64,000 bases of DNA. It comes from Porphyrobacter sp. LM 6 (lineage in GTDB: Bacteria; Pseudomonadota; Alphaproteobacteria; Sphingomonadales; Sphingomonadaceae). The DNA is taken from assembly GCF_001720465.1 (NCBI RefSeq), contig NZ_CP017113.1, forward strand, positions 1,984,001 through 2,048,000, written 5' to 3'. The position numbers and the translations under genes are program-made. This document shows positions 43,934 through 53,263 of the stretch, one piece after another; within the stretch, counting starts at the first letter, position 1, and each line of letters opens with the position of its first letter. Below the pieces are notes generated by a model that did not search any database, was not told the DNA's origin, and was given only the letters and a program-made list of their open reading frames with translations.

Positions 43934-45298
43934 TCAGGCAGCAGGCGCTGCCGGAGTAGGAGCCGCGGCGGCTGCCTGCTGGGCCGCATAGGCGCTCCAC
44001 AGCATGGCGATCGGCTTGCGCACACCGCCGACTTGCGCCAGCGTTTCGCGTGCGCCGGCAAAATCGCCAACGCCGATCTGCGAAATGCCCAACCGGGTAA
44101 GCGCAAGGTCGCGGTCGACACCTGCCATAGTCAGACCCTTCTGATACAAGGCGACCGCCTTGTCATACTGGCCATAGCTGAGGAAGGCATCGCCGGCAGC
44201 GACCACGGTACGCAGCAGGGCAGTCGGTGCCATGGCATCCTTCTCAAGCCTCGGAAGCTCGGCACGGTCTGCGGCGATACGGCCAGCGGCAATCCGGAGC
44301 TGATCATCGACATAGCTGTCACTGCCCTTGGGGATGATGCCCTTGGCATAGGCTTCTTCGACGATGTTCTTCACTTCCTGCGGCAGGCGACGCGCATCGG
44401 CGGTTTCGACGTAGAAGATGTAATCGTTCTTCTCGCGCAGCGCCCCGACCTTGTCACCCAAACGCAGCAGATCAAGCAGCGGCTGCGGTTCGAAGTCGTT
44501 GAGATTGCGGGTCAAGTTGACCGCATCGCGCCAGTTATCGGGCGTCGGATTGTCGATCACCCAACCGCTGACGAAGTCGTAGACCTGCGGGACCACTTCG
44601 TTGGTATAGGCCACCGAAACCCCGCGGCGATACCACTTCTGATCAATGGGCAAGCCCTGTGTCTTGCGGGCGGCAATGGCATCACTGAGGAACTTCAACC
44701 CTTCGACATGGCGATTTTCGCTGAAGTACAGCTCGGCCATATTCATCTGAAGGTCGGAAGTGGTGACCGTCGGGGTGCTGTAATTGAGATCAATCGCCCG
44801 TTGCAGGTAGCTGCGGGCCTTGTCGTACTGATTGACGCTTGCGGCGAGCTGGAACGCGACGGTGTTATAGCGACCGAGTTCCTCCGGCTTGATCTTGCCA
44901 CTGGCGAGCATCATTTCGACGCCCTGGAACTGCAGCGCGCTGTCCTTGGCGTTGATCCCGGTGTTGAACAGCATGCCGCCCAGCGCCAGCTGCTCGTCCG
45001 GCGAAACGGCGAGCGGAAGCAGCGCGAGCACCTGCGACTTGAGCGCAGCCGGGTCAGCGCCGGGCGCCTTCAATGCGGCTTCGGCAGCCTGATAGGCAGT
45101 CACGAATTCCTTCGAATAGACCGGCTTGGCGGCGGCCTGCTCTTCGTCCTTCTTCTTTTTGTCGCGCTTCTGGGCGTGGGCCGCATCGGCAAAGCCGGGA
45201 ACGGCCAGAACGGCGGTGCCGCTGGCGAGCGCTACGGCGAGCGCGAACTGACGGGCAAGACCGGCGGAACGGCGGCGGGGCGAAGACAAAGTGATCAA
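43934..45298 (-). CDS. Periplasmic TPR-like repeat protein
   Basis: A 454-residue secreted, helical-repeat protein of unknown role. A long signal region (ARQFALAVALASGTAVLAVPGFADAAHAQ) leads into a KRDKKKKDEEQ stretch. Helical hairpins of TPR character follow (QYDKARSYLQRAIDL; AELYFSENRHVEGLKFLSDAI; QYDKAVALYQKGL; GDFAGARETLAQVG). An Ala/Pro-rich tail ends it. The start is inferred as TTG at 45298, five bases after GGAGG. The nearby ATG is out of frame. It is a stand-alone gene, divergent from gyrA and ended by a strong terminator. A scaffold or assembly role is only a guess. Confidence 0.75.
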   Translation of the reverse strand: MITLSSPRRRSAGLARQFALAVALASGTAVLAVPGFADAAHAQKRDKKKKDEEQAAAKPVYSKEFVTAYQAAEAALKAPGADPAALKSQVLALLPLAVSPDEQLALGGMLFNTGINAKDSALQFQGVEMMLASGKIKPEELGRYNTVAFQLAASVNQYDKARSYLQRAIDLNYSTPTVTTSDLQMNMAELYFSENRHVEGLKFLSDAIAARKTQGLPIDQKWYRRGVSVAYTNEVVPQVYDFVSGWVIDNPTPDNWRDAVNLTRNLNDFEPQPLLDLLRLGDKVGALREKNDYIFYVETADARRLPQEVKNIVEEAYAKGIIPKGSDSYVDDQLRIAAGRIAADRAELPRLEKDAMAPTALLRTVVAAGDAFLSYGQYDKAVALYQKGLTMAGVDRDLALTRLGISQIGVGDFAGARETLAQVGGVRKPIAMLWSAYAAQQAAAAAPTPAAPAA

Positions 45299-45632
45299 TG
45301 CATCCTCCAATTTAGGGCAACATCGCGCCGATCCGGCGGTGGTCCTGCCCGCATATCTCCCGATGCCTTTGGACGGCTCGCGGCAGATTTGCAATTCCCG
45401 CTAGAGGTCACGGGCTGAACGGCCATTGAATGACACCCGATCCCCCTGCGGGCGATGCGGCAAATGTGGAAAAACGTGCGCTGTTCGCCCTGTGTTCGCG
45501 CCCGAAGGTGGCGAAAGCCCCCCCAGCGCCTAGATAGGGATTGGACTTTGGCCCTTTTTACGAGGGCCACCGCCGCAACGTTGGCGGCGACCGAGCAATA
45601 CCAGAAGAACTTCAGCAGAAACGGCCATAGCC
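45299..45632. other. Divergent intergenic region and gyrA leader
   Basis: 334 bases without a credible gene between two divergent starts. Two adjacent hairpins lie close to gyrA: GGCCCT/AGGGCC at 45550-45568 and CGCCGC/GCGGCG at 45571-45589. I could not place convincing -35/-10 pairs for either gene. No ribosome site is evident directly before the gyrA TTG. Confidence 0.5.
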
Positions 45633-48410
45633 TTGAGCGACGACACCGACATCATCGATTCCCCCGCCCCTGCCCCGATGGGCGGGTTTGACCGTATCGA
45701 CATCGTCGATGAAATGAAGTCGAGCTATCTCGACTATGCGATGAGCGTGATCGTCAGCCGCGCGCTGCCCGATGTGCGCGATGGTCTCAAGCCGGTGCAC
45801 CGCCGCATCCTGTTCGCCAGCCAGGAAGGCGGCTTTGTCGCCGGCAAGCCCTACCGCAAGAGCGCCAAGATCGTCGGTGACGTGATGGGTAACTATCACC
45901 CTCACGGCGACGCGGCGATCTATGACGCACTGGCGCGCATGACGCAGCCGTGGTCGATGCGTGTGCCGCTGATCGATGGTCAGGGCAACTTCGGCTCGAT
46001 GGACCCCGATCCGCCGGCCTCGATGCGCTACACCGAAGCGCGTCTGGCGCGCGTCGCCAACAGCCTGCTCGACGATCTCGACAAGGATACCGTCGATTTC
46101 ACCGAAAACTACGACGGCAGCCGCAAGGAGCCGACGGTGCTGCCGGCGCGCTTCCCGAACCTCCTGGTCAACGGCGCAGGCGGGATCGCGGTGGGTATGG
46201 CGACCAACGTGCCGCCCCACAACCTTGGCGAAGTGATCGATGGCTGCCTGGCCTTCATCGACAATCCGCACATCACCTCGGAAGAGCTGATCCAGTTCAT
46301 TCCCGGCCCCGATTTCCCCACGGCGCCGCTGATTCTCGGCACGCATGGCGCGCGTTCGGCCTACACCACCGGACGCGGTTCCGTGTTGATGCGGTGCCGT
46401 CACGAGATCGAGACTGGCCGCAATGACCGGCAGAGCATCGTCTTCACCTCGATCCCCTATCAGGTCGGCAAATCCAACCTTGTCGAGAAGATCGCCGAGG
46501 CTGCCAAGGAAAAGCGGATCGAGGGCATTTCCGACATCCGCGACGAATCCTCGCGCGAAGGCGTGCGGGTGGTGATCGACCTGAAGCGCGATGCCACACC
46601 CGATGTGGTGCTCAACCAGATCTGGCGTCACACGCCCGCGCAGTCCTCCTTCCCGGCGAATATGCTGGCCATCCGCGGCGGGCGCCCCGAAACGCTGACC
46701 CTGCGCGACATCATCCAGAGCTTCATCGTCTTCCGCGAAGAGGTGATCACCCGCCGCACCAAATACGAACTCAACAAGGCGCGTGAACGGGCGCACCTCT
46801 TGCTCGGCCTCGTGGTCGCGGTTTCGAACCTCGATGAAGTCGTGGCGATGATCCGCAGCGCGCGCAATCCGGCCGAGGCGCGCTCGCGCCTGCTCGCCAA
46901 GGAATGGCCAATCGGGGACATTGCGCAATACATCCGCCTGGTCGAAGCGATCGATCCTTCCGATGACGAGAGCGGCGGAACTTACCGCCTGTCCGAACGG
47001 CAGGTGAAGGCGATCCTCGAACTGCGTCTGCACCGCCTGACCGCGCTGGGCCGCGATGAAATCGGCGATGAGCTGAAGGAACTCGCCTCGGCCATCGAGG
47101 AGTTTCTCTCGATCCTTGCCGACCGCGTGAAGCTCTACGGCGTGATGCGCACCGAGCTCGAGGAAATCCGCGCCACCTATGCAACCCCGCGTGTGTCTGA
47201 AATAGCGCCGGCGTGGGACGGGCTGGAAGACGAGGACCTGATCGAGCGCGAGGAAATGGTCGTAACCGTCACCCACGGCGGCTACATCAAGCGCACCTCG
47301 CTCGCGACCTTCCGTGCCCAGGGCCGCGGCGGCAAGGGCCGCTCAGGCATGGCGACCAAGGACGAGGATGCCGTCGTCGAACTGTTCGTGACCAGCACCC
47401 ACAATCCGGTGCTGTTCTTCACCAACACCGGCCGCGTCTACCGTATGAAGGTGTGGAAGCTGCCCGAGGGCGGACCACAGACCAAGGGGCGCCCGATGGT
47501 CAACCTCCTGCCACTCGGCGAGGATGAGCGCGTCACCAACGTGCTGCCCCTGCCCGAGGATGAATCCTCGTGGGCGAACCTCAACATCGTCTTCGCCACC
47601 GAACAGGGGATGGTGCGCCGCAATTCGATGGATGCCTTCAGCAACGTGCCCACCGCCGGCAAATACGCGATGGGCTTCGTCGAGGGCTCAGGCGACCGTC
47701 TGATCGGGGTCGAGCTGCTGACCGAGGAGCAGGAAATCTTCCTCGCCAGCGACAGCGGCAAGGCGATCCGCTTCGCCGCGACCGACGCGCGCGAAACCAA
47801 GAGCCGCACCGGTATCGGTGTGCGCGGCATGAGCCTCAAGAAGGGCGGCAAGGTTGTCAGCCTAGCGGTGCTTGATCCGCTCACTGCGGATATGGAAACA
47901 CGCGAGGCTTATCTGCGCGCGGCGGCGTGGAAGAACAACGATGTCGCGCCGACCCTGCCGGCCGAGCAGGTTGCCACCATGGCGGAAAAGGAAGAATTCA
48001 TCCTCACCATAACCGCCAATGGCTATGGCAAGATTTCTTCGGCCTATGAATATCGCACCACCGGACGCGGGGGTCAGGGCATTACCAACATCGGCACGCC
48101 CGAAAGCAACCCTGAACGCAATGGCCCGGTGGTCGCCAGCTTCCCGGTCAAGCACGGCTCGCAGCTCATGCTGGTCACCGATCAGGCCAAGCTGATCCGC
48201 CTTGCCATCGATTTCCGCCACCTCGTCGAAGGCGGGTTCGAGAACCTCAAGGGCTTCTCGATCTCCGGGCGCGGCTCTTCGGGCATCCGCATCTTCGATG
48301 TCGCCAAGGACGAGCACATTGTCGGCGCGGCGCTGATCGATGAAAGCGCGGACGACGATAGCGGCGAGACGGAAAGCGAGATTGAAGGCGGCGAACAGCC
48401 GGTCACCTGA
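45633..48410 (+). CDS. gyrA: DNA gyrase subunit A
   Basis: The 925-residue breakage-reunion subunit of gyrase. The family opening DEMKSSYLDYAMSVIVSRALPDVRDGLKPVHRRI lies at 26-59. The catalytic Tyr is Tyr133 in MRYTEARL. The quinolone-determining region reads HPHGDAAIYD, so Ala94 stands where E. coli has Ser83 while Asp98 keeps Asp87. The GyrA-box QGRGGKGR and six beta-pinwheel repeats follow, with a short acidic tail. The start is inferred as TTG 45633, which gives the normal N-terminus. The next ATG (45678) would also keep the core. Its 3' end forms a palindrome with the opposing yhhN-like gene. Confidence 0.96.
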   Translation: MSDDTDIIDSPAPAPMGGFDRIDIVDEMKSSYLDYAMSVIVSRALPDVRDGLKPVHRRILFASQEGGFVAGKPYRKSAKIVGDVMGNYHPHGDAAIYDALARMTQPWSMRVPLIDGQGNFGSMDPDPPASMRYTEARLARVANSLLDDLDKDTVDFTENYDGSRKEPTVLPARFPNLLVNGAGGIAVGMATNVPPHNLGEVIDGCLAFIDNPHITSEELIQFIPGPDFPTAPLILGTHGARSAYTTGRGSVLMRCRHEIETGRNDRQSIVFTSIPYQVGKSNLVEKIAEAAKEKRIEGISDIRDESSREGVRVVIDLKRDATPDVVLNQIWRHTPAQSSFPANMLAIRGGRPETLTLRDIIQSFIVFREEVITRRTKYELNKARERAHLLLGLVVAVSNLDEVVAMIRSARNPAEARSRLLAKEWPIGDIAQYIRLVEAIDPSDDESGGTYRLSERQVKAILELRLHRLTALGRDEIGDELKELASAIEEFLSILADRVKLYGVMRTELEEIRATYATPRVSEIAPAWDGLEDEDLIEREEMVVTVTHGGYIKRTSLATFRAQGRGGKGRSGMATKDEDAVVELFVTSTHNPVLFFTNTGRVYRMKVWKLPEGGPQTKGRPMVNLLPLGEDERVTNVLPLPEDESSWANLNIVFATEQGMVRRNSMDAFSNVPTAGKYAMGFVEGSGDRLIGVELLTEEQEIFLASDSGKAIRFAATDARETKSRTGIGVRGMSLKKGGKVVSLAVLDPLTADMETREAYLRAAAWKNNDVAPTLPAEQVATMAEKEEFILTITANGYGKISSAYEYRTTGRGGQGITNIGTPESNPERNGPVVASFPVKHGSQLMLVTDQAKLIRLAIDFRHLVEGGFENLKGFSISGRGSSGIRIFDVAKDEHIVGAALIDESADDDSGETESEIEGGEQPVT

Positions 48411-48423
48411 CCGGCTGTTCGCC
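48390..48423. terminator. 34-bp perfect palindrome across convergent stops
   Basis: GGCGAACAGCCGGTCA (48390-48405) is the exact reverse complement of 48408-48423, with CC between. It contains the last codons and stops of both gyrA (plus) and the yhhN-like gene (minus), which overlap by eight bases. It could act as a bidirectional terminator stem for both mRNAs, though no T run follows on either side. Confidence 0.8.
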
Positions 48424-49068
48424 CCTGAGACACTGCACGATCCCGGTCGCGATCATCACCTGTCCGCCATAATAGAGCGGCCAGATCAGCAGATCGGGCA
48501 GCGCGCCAAGATCGATGGGGCCCAGGCGCGAGAAGATGAGCCAGTCGCTGACCACGAACAGCACCGCGCCCGTGCCGACGCGATAGCGCGGGAAGCGACT
48601 GTACCAGGCGCTTGCCGCCATCATGCCGAGGAACGCAGCATAGATCGCAACCTCGACCCGCCCGCTAAGGAAATAGCTGACGAGCGGCGTGGCGACCAAG
48701 AGCGCGAGGCTTAGCAACTTCTGGCTCGGCGAGTGACGCGCGCGCGGATTACGGACATAGAGTACCGTGGCGACACAATGTCCGGCCGCGAACAGTGCGC
48801 CGCCGGTGACAAAATCGAGCTCGATCGCGACATCACCCGCCGCGCCGAACAGCAGCACAATGACCAGCAACACCCCGTCGAGCCCGTGCCGGTTATGCGG
48901 CACGCGCAGCAGCACATACAGCGCCAGCAATCCGACCGATGCCCCCTTTGCCAGGATCCCCCAGGTGCCCTCGAAGATCGGATTGTCGCTGAGGAAATAG
49001 AACGCGGTTGCCGACGCAAGGCTCGCCAGCAGCCAAGGCCGCTGTTCGATCAGTGCCTGTTTCGCCAT
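48403..49068 (-). CDS. YhhN family membrane protein (lysoplasmalogenase-like)
   Basis: A 221-residue integral membrane protein with about eight hydrophobic segments, of the YhhN/TMEM86 family. Animal members hydrolyse lysoplasmalogens, and the bacterial substrate is less clear. Family features are GDVAIEL, AAGHCVATVLYVR, GAVLFVVSDWLI and the C-terminal WPLYYGGQVMIATG, which carry the conserved polar residues within membrane segments. The start at 49068 follows AGGTAGC. Its last six codons share a palindrome with gyrA, so it also ends in GEQPV plus one residue. Confidence 0.83.
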   Translation of the reverse strand: MAKQALIEQRPWLLASLASATAFYFLSDNPIFEGTWGILAKGASVGLLALYVLLRVPHNRHGLDGVLLVIVLLFGAAGDVAIELDFVTGGALFAAGHCVATVLYVRNPRARHSPSQKLLSLALLVATPLVSYFLSGRVEVAIYAAFLGMMAASAWYSRFPRYRVGTGAVLFVVSDWLIFSRLGPIDLGALPDLLIWPLYYGGQVMIATGIVQCLRGEQPVR

Positions 49069-49145
49069 TGCTACCTGCCTCCTCACACTGAGCCTTGCCA
49101 CTCTTGTGCTTGCAGGGGAGCTAACACGCAATTACCTGCCCTGCC

Positions 49146-50531
49146 ATGACGGCAACAGCGACTATGCACGATGTGCACATCATCGGCGGCGGTCTCGCCG
49201 GGAGCGAGGCAGCGTGGCAGCTCGCCCGTGCCGGTGTGAAAGTGCGGCTTTCGGAGATGCGCGGGTCAGGCGAAATGACCCCGGCGCACCAAACGGACGG
49301 CCTTGCCGAGCTGGTCTGCTCGAACTCATTCCGTTCGGACGATGACACCAAGAACGCGGTCGGCCTGCTGCATCACGAGATGCGGATGCTGGACAGCCTC
49401 ATCATGCGCGCTGGCGAAGTGGCGCGCGTTCCGGCCGGCAGCGCGATGGCCGTTGATCGCGACGTGTTCTCGGCCGAAGTCGAAAAAACGCTGTCGCAGC
49501 ATCCCAATATCACCATCGTGCGCGAGCGGGTGGATGTCCTGCCCGATGCCGGGCTTACCATCGTTGCCACAGGACCGCTCACCGCCGAGGCGCTCGCGGG
49601 AAGCATCGTGCGCGCCACAGGCAGTGAGCGCCTTGCGTTCTTCGATGCCATTGCCCCCATCGTGCATTACGATTCGATCGACTTGTCGAAGTGCTGGATC
49701 CAGTCGCGCTGGAACAAGACCACCTCGGCCTCGAACGAGGGCGGCGACTACATCAACTGTCCGATGACGCAGGAGCAGTACCTCGCCTTCCACCGCGGGC
49801 TGATCGAAGGCGAGAAGACCGAGTTTCGCGAGTGGGAAAAGGATACGCCCTATTTCGACGGCTGCATGCCGATCGAGGTGATGGCCGAGCGCGGAGTGGA
49901 AACGCTGCGCTACGGGCCGATGAAGGGTGTGGGTCTCGACAATCCGTTTGATGTGACGCCGGAATTTCCGCAAGGCCGCTGGCCCTATGCTGTCGTGCAA
50001 CTGCGGCAGGATAACAAGCTCGGCACGCTGTGGAACATGGTCGGCTTCCAGACCAAGCTCAAATATGCCGCGCAGATCGAGCTGTTCCGCACCATCCCGG
50101 GGCTGGAGAACGCCGAATTCGCACGGTTGGGCGGCTTGCATCGCAACACCTTCCTGAATTCGCCGCAAGTGCTCGACCGCCAATTGCGGCTCAAGGCCGC
50201 GCCGAATATCCGTTTTGCCGGACAGGTGACCGGGTGCGAGGGCTATGTCGAAAGCGCTGCCATCGGCTTGGTCGCCGGCATGATGACCGCAGCCGAGCTG
50301 GCCGGGCGCGATTGGCGCCCTCTCCCCGCTACCACTGCGCTGGGCGCACTTTTGAGCCACATCACGGGTGACGCCGAGGCCGAGACCTTTCAGCCCATGA
50401 ACGTCAATTTCGGACTGTTCCCGCCGCTCCACGATGTCGGCAAGAAGGCGCGCAAGGAAGCCTATACGAGCCGCGCCAAGGCCGATCTGGCGCGCTGGAT
50501 CAGCGAGGCCCGCGAAGCGGTTCCGGCCTGA
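49146..50531 (+). CDS. trmFO: tRNA m5U54 methyltransferase TrmFO (folate-dependent)
   Basis: A flavoprotein of 461 residues that methylates U54 of tRNA using methylenetetrahydrofolate. The FAD motif is [16 protein letters not shown] (about 12-27). The signatures [30 protein letters not shown] and [22 protein letters not shown] are diagnostic. TrmFO replaces TrmA in many alphaproteobacteria. Its stop directly abuts that of the EF-hand gene (TGATCA at 50529-50534). Confidence 0.96.
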   Translation: MTATATMHDVHIIGGGLAGSEAAWQLARAGVKVRLSEMRGSGEMTPAHQTDGLAELVCSNSFRSDDDTKNAVGLLHHEMRMLDSLIMRAGEVARVPAGSAMAVDRDVFSAEVEKTLSQHPNITIVRERVDVLPDAGLTIVATGPLTAEALAGSIVRATGSERLAFFDAIAPIVHYDSIDLSKCWIQSRWNKTTSASNEGGDYINCPMTQEQYLAFHRGLIEGEKTEFREWEKDTPYFDGCMPIEVMAERGVETLRYGPMKGVGLDNPFDVTPEFPQGRWPYAVVQLRQDNKLGTLWNMVGFQTKLKYAAQIELFRTIPGLENAEFARLGGLHRNTFLNSPQVLDRQLRLKAAPNIRFAGQVTGCEGYVESAAIGLVAGMMTAAELAGRDWRPLPATTALGALLSHITGDAEAETFQPMNVNFGLFPPLHDVGKKARKEAYTSRAKADLARWISEAREAVPA

Positions 50532-50990
50532 TCAGCACTTGCAGGCTGGTTTCCTTGCCGCCGGTTTGGGGGCGGTTGTGGCGAATTCGCGCGGGGTGAG
50601 GCGATCATTCCCGTCGGCATCGGCCTTCTCGAAGCGGTCGATCGTGGTCACCGCCCATTCCTCGAAGGTCAGCAGATTGTTGCCGTCGGCATCGAGATCG
50701 CGGAAGGCATCCGAGCGGGTCGAGAGCATTTCATTGCGGGTAATCAGCCGGTCGCGGTTACGATCATAGCGGAAGAAGCGCTGCTCCTCGCGGCTGAGCT
50801 CGCTCACTTCAGGCGGTGCAGGGCCTTTCATGGCGCCGGGATCGGCGATTGGCAGCATATCGGACGCTGGGGATGGCTCGGCGGCGGGTGGTGGCGGGGC
50901 GGATTCAACCGCAGCGCGGCCCTGCCACCAGAACACCCCGACCCCCGCAAGGACGAGGCCACCCAAGACTCCGAGCACCACTTGTCGCAA
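50532..50990 (-). CDS. Membrane-anchored EF-hand protein
   Basis: A 152-residue protein with an N-terminal membrane anchor or uncleaved signal (VVLGVLGGLVLAGVGVFWW) and a Pro-rich linker. Three EF-hand loops follow, each with acidic or Asn residues at positions 1, 3 and 5 and Glu at 12: Asp76-Glu87, Asp100-Glu111 and Asp124-Glu135. It ends ACKC. Calcium binding outside the inner membrane is likely. The start is inferred as TTG 50990, about six bases after AGGGGGC. No partner gene is evident. Confidence 0.75.
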   Translation of the reverse strand: MRQVVLGVLGGLVLAGVGVFWWQGRAAVESAPPPPAAEPSPASDMLPIADPGAMKGPAPPEVSELSREEQRFFRYDRNRDRLITRNEMLSTRSDAFRDLDADGNNLLTFEEWAVTTIDRFEKADADGNDRLTPREFATTAPKPAARKPACKC

Positions 50991-51035
50991 CGGTCTGCCC
51001 CCTGTTGCTGCATTGGCCTACGCAAATATACCTAA

Positions 51036-51695
51036 TCACCTCAGAAAGATAGCGGCCCGCAGCGCGGCGAGCGGAGCCCCCCTTCCCTCCATCAGCGGAC
51101 GCCCCCCGCGGCGCAGCGCGCGCGCGGCAAGGGCATCAAGCACGGCAAGTCCGCGCAGGCTTTTGGGCAATCTGTCTCCAGTCGCACCGCCAGACAGCCC
51201 GATCTCGACAAGGCGCGCTTTCTCCTCGGGGTCGGATACGCTGGCAGCCGCATCGGCAAGCGCCCAGCGGAAAGCGGCTGCGGCGATAAGAGCCCCGGCT
51301 TCTTCGGTGTCCTCGTCGCTAAGCGCCGCAAAAAAGGCACCCCGCCCGCGGCCGAACTGCTCGATTTCCGCGCGACCGAGTGTCTCGCTCGTCACGAGCA
51401 CCTCCCATGCATCGACCATTGCCACCAGCGATGCCTCGCGCGCGGCCCAATCCCTGCCGATCGCATCAAGAACCGCATCGCCGCGCGGCCTTTCTGCGAC
51501 AGGTTTACCGAGAGCCTCGCGCCACCAGGCAAGCCGCATCTGCCCCAGCATGGGTTCGGTCGTGCGGGCGACGATGCGCGCGAGGCGGCGGTCAAGTTGA
51601 AATACTGTGGTTAACGGCGCGCGCAGCTGCGGCGGGCTCCATGCCAGCGCAAGCCGCATTTCCGGCACCAGGATTTCGGGGCTTTCGTCGTTCAT
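51036..51695 (-). CDS. Squalene/phytoene synthase-like protein, active-site motifs absent
   Basis: A 219-residue protein resembling the trans-isoprenyl synthase (SQS/PSY) family in segments such as QLDRRLARIVARTTEPMLGQMRLAWWREAL. Neither Asp-rich substrate motif (DxxxD) is present where expected, and the protein is shorter than catalytic members. It is closer in character to the NDUFAF6-like non-catalytic branch. The frame is open for another 66 codons upstream, but ATG 51695 gives the sensible start. No carotenoid gene is adjacent. Its role is unknown. Confidence 0.7.
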   Translation of the reverse strand: MNDESPEILVPEMRLALAWSPPQLRAPLTTVFQLDRRLARIVARTTEPMLGQMRLAWWREALGKPVAERPRGDAVLDAIGRDWAAREASLVAMVDAWEVLVTSETLGRAEIEQFGRGRGAFFAALSDEDTEEAGALIAAAAFRWALADAAASVSDPEEKARLVEIGLSGGATGDRLPKSLRGLAVLDALAARALRRGGRPLMEGRGAPLAALRAAIFLR

Positions 51696-51978
51696 CGCCC
51701 TCGCGACTAGCCGCCGCCTTTCGGCAATGGCAAGCGCTCTGTCCCCGGCCGCGATAATGACCAGGATGTTTGCCGAGCTGCGACAGTTCACCCTTTGATA
51801 ACCATCCTCCTCCACATTCCGCTTACGTGTTGCGAGTAGAGGGCTGGAAGGATGGGGGAACGTGAAACCGCGTTCCGGCCCCTGAACGCGCATTTACCGT
51901 GGGCGTTAGGAAATAAAAAAGCACAAGCGGCCTAAGACGGCAGCGAAGGTTGTTTTGAGCAATTCAGGAGGCGCAACG

Positions 51979-53262
51979 ATGGCATTTCTCGGACAGCTGG
52001 TGTCGAAGCTGAAAGCCTGCACCAGCGGCAATGCCCTCATCATTGTGGCGACCGGTCTTCCGGTACTGATCGGCGGTGCCGGCTTCGCGGTCGATACCGC
52101 GCAGTGGTACATGTGGAAGCGCGAATTGCAGCACGCGGTCGACCAGGCCGCCTATGCGGGCGCCTGGGCCATGTCCGACCCTGACAGCGAGGCCAACTAT
52201 GCCCTGCGTGCCCGGCAGGAATATGATGCCAATGTGCAGCAGGTCAGCGGGTTCGATAGCGATCCCCTGATTGCCCTCGCCGACTTTGGTGGCGGCAGCG
52301 AAAACAGTGTCGTGGTCAGCTCGACCGCGACCCGTCTGCTTCCGTTCTCGAGCTTCCTGACCGGTGAGGCTGCGACCGTGCGTGTCCGCGCGCAAGCGAC
52401 CTTTGAAGGCGGCGCGACCTATAACGCCTGCCTCATTTCGCTGCGTGAAGACGGCACCGGCACCGACATTGGCGGTAACGCGACGATCCGCGCACGCTGT
52501 GGCCTTGCCGCCTTGTCTTGCGACGACGACGCAATTGTCATCGACGGATCGGCTGACGTCGATACCGACTCGATTGCGACCTGCGGGACGGTCGATTCAA
52601 CCGACCCCGAGCACGAGGACATCATCGCCGAAAACGTGCGCGGCCTGCGCGATGCCTATGCCGATCTGGTGCCGCCGGATAACCCCACGCGCCGTACTTA
52701 CAACTGTACTGGCCAGGCGCGGAACCGGCAGGCTTCACTGCTGCCCGGCACTTATCGCGGGATCCGGATTGCCTGTAACACCACCTTCGCGCCCGGCATC
52801 TACGTGATCGACGGCGGCGAACTTGACCTTACTCACAACGCAACCGTGACCGGTTCGGGCGTGATGTTCGTGCTCAAGAACGGAGCCGAGCTCAAGCTTG
52901 GCGGCCAGGGCAATGCCAATGCGATCAACCTCACGCCGATGACAGCCTCGCAATTTGCCGGCACCGCCTATGCCTCGCAGGCGAATGAACTTGCCGGCAT
53001 CCTCGTATTCGAGGATCGCAACAACAATGCCACCGGCAGCCACATCTTCAACGGCAACTCCAACTCGCTGATCGAAGGGCTGATCTATCTTCCCGATGGC
53101 GACCTTCAGGTGAACGGCACCGCCAACGTCTCGGCGCAATGTCTCCAGATTTCGGCCTATACCATCAACATTCTGGGTGGTGCCTATCTCGAAACGCTGT
53201 GCCCGATCGATGAGACGACCGAAGCCGGCACCGCCCTGCCGCGCGTGCGGATGGTGGCGTAA
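51979..53262 (+). CDS. TadG-like pilus-associated protein
   Basis: A 427-residue envelope protein. The N-terminal TadE/TadG-type anchor is SGNALIIVATGLPVLIGGAGFAVDTAQWYMWKRELQHAVDQAAYAGAW (about 17-66). A large extracytoplasmic part rich in Asn, Thr and Gly follows. Its repeating short beta segments (VIDGGELDLTHNATVTGSGVMFVLKNGAELKLGG) suggest a beta-helical fold. ATG 51979 is preceded by AGGAGG at a seven-base spacing. It is the first of three linked Tad-type genes. Confidence 0.82.
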   Translation: MAFLGQLVSKLKACTSGNALIIVATGLPVLIGGAGFAVDTAQWYMWKRELQHAVDQAAYAGAWAMSDPDSEANYALRARQEYDANVQQVSGFDSDPLIALADFGGGSENSVVVSSTATRLLPFSSFLTGEAATVRVRAQATFEGGATYNACLISLREDGTGTDIGGNATIRARCGLAALSCDDDAIVIDGSADVDTDSIATCGTVDSTDPEHEDIIAENVRGLRDAYADLVPPDNPTRRTYNCTGQARNRQASLLPGTYRGIRIACNTTFAPGIYVIDGGELDLTHNATVTGSGVMFVLKNGAELKLGGQGNANAINLTPMTASQFAGTAYASQANELAGILVFEDRNNNATGSHIFNGNSNSLIEGLIYLPDGDLQVNGTANVSAQCLQISAYTINILGGAYLETLCPIDETTEAGTALPRVRMVA

Positions 53263-53263
53263 C

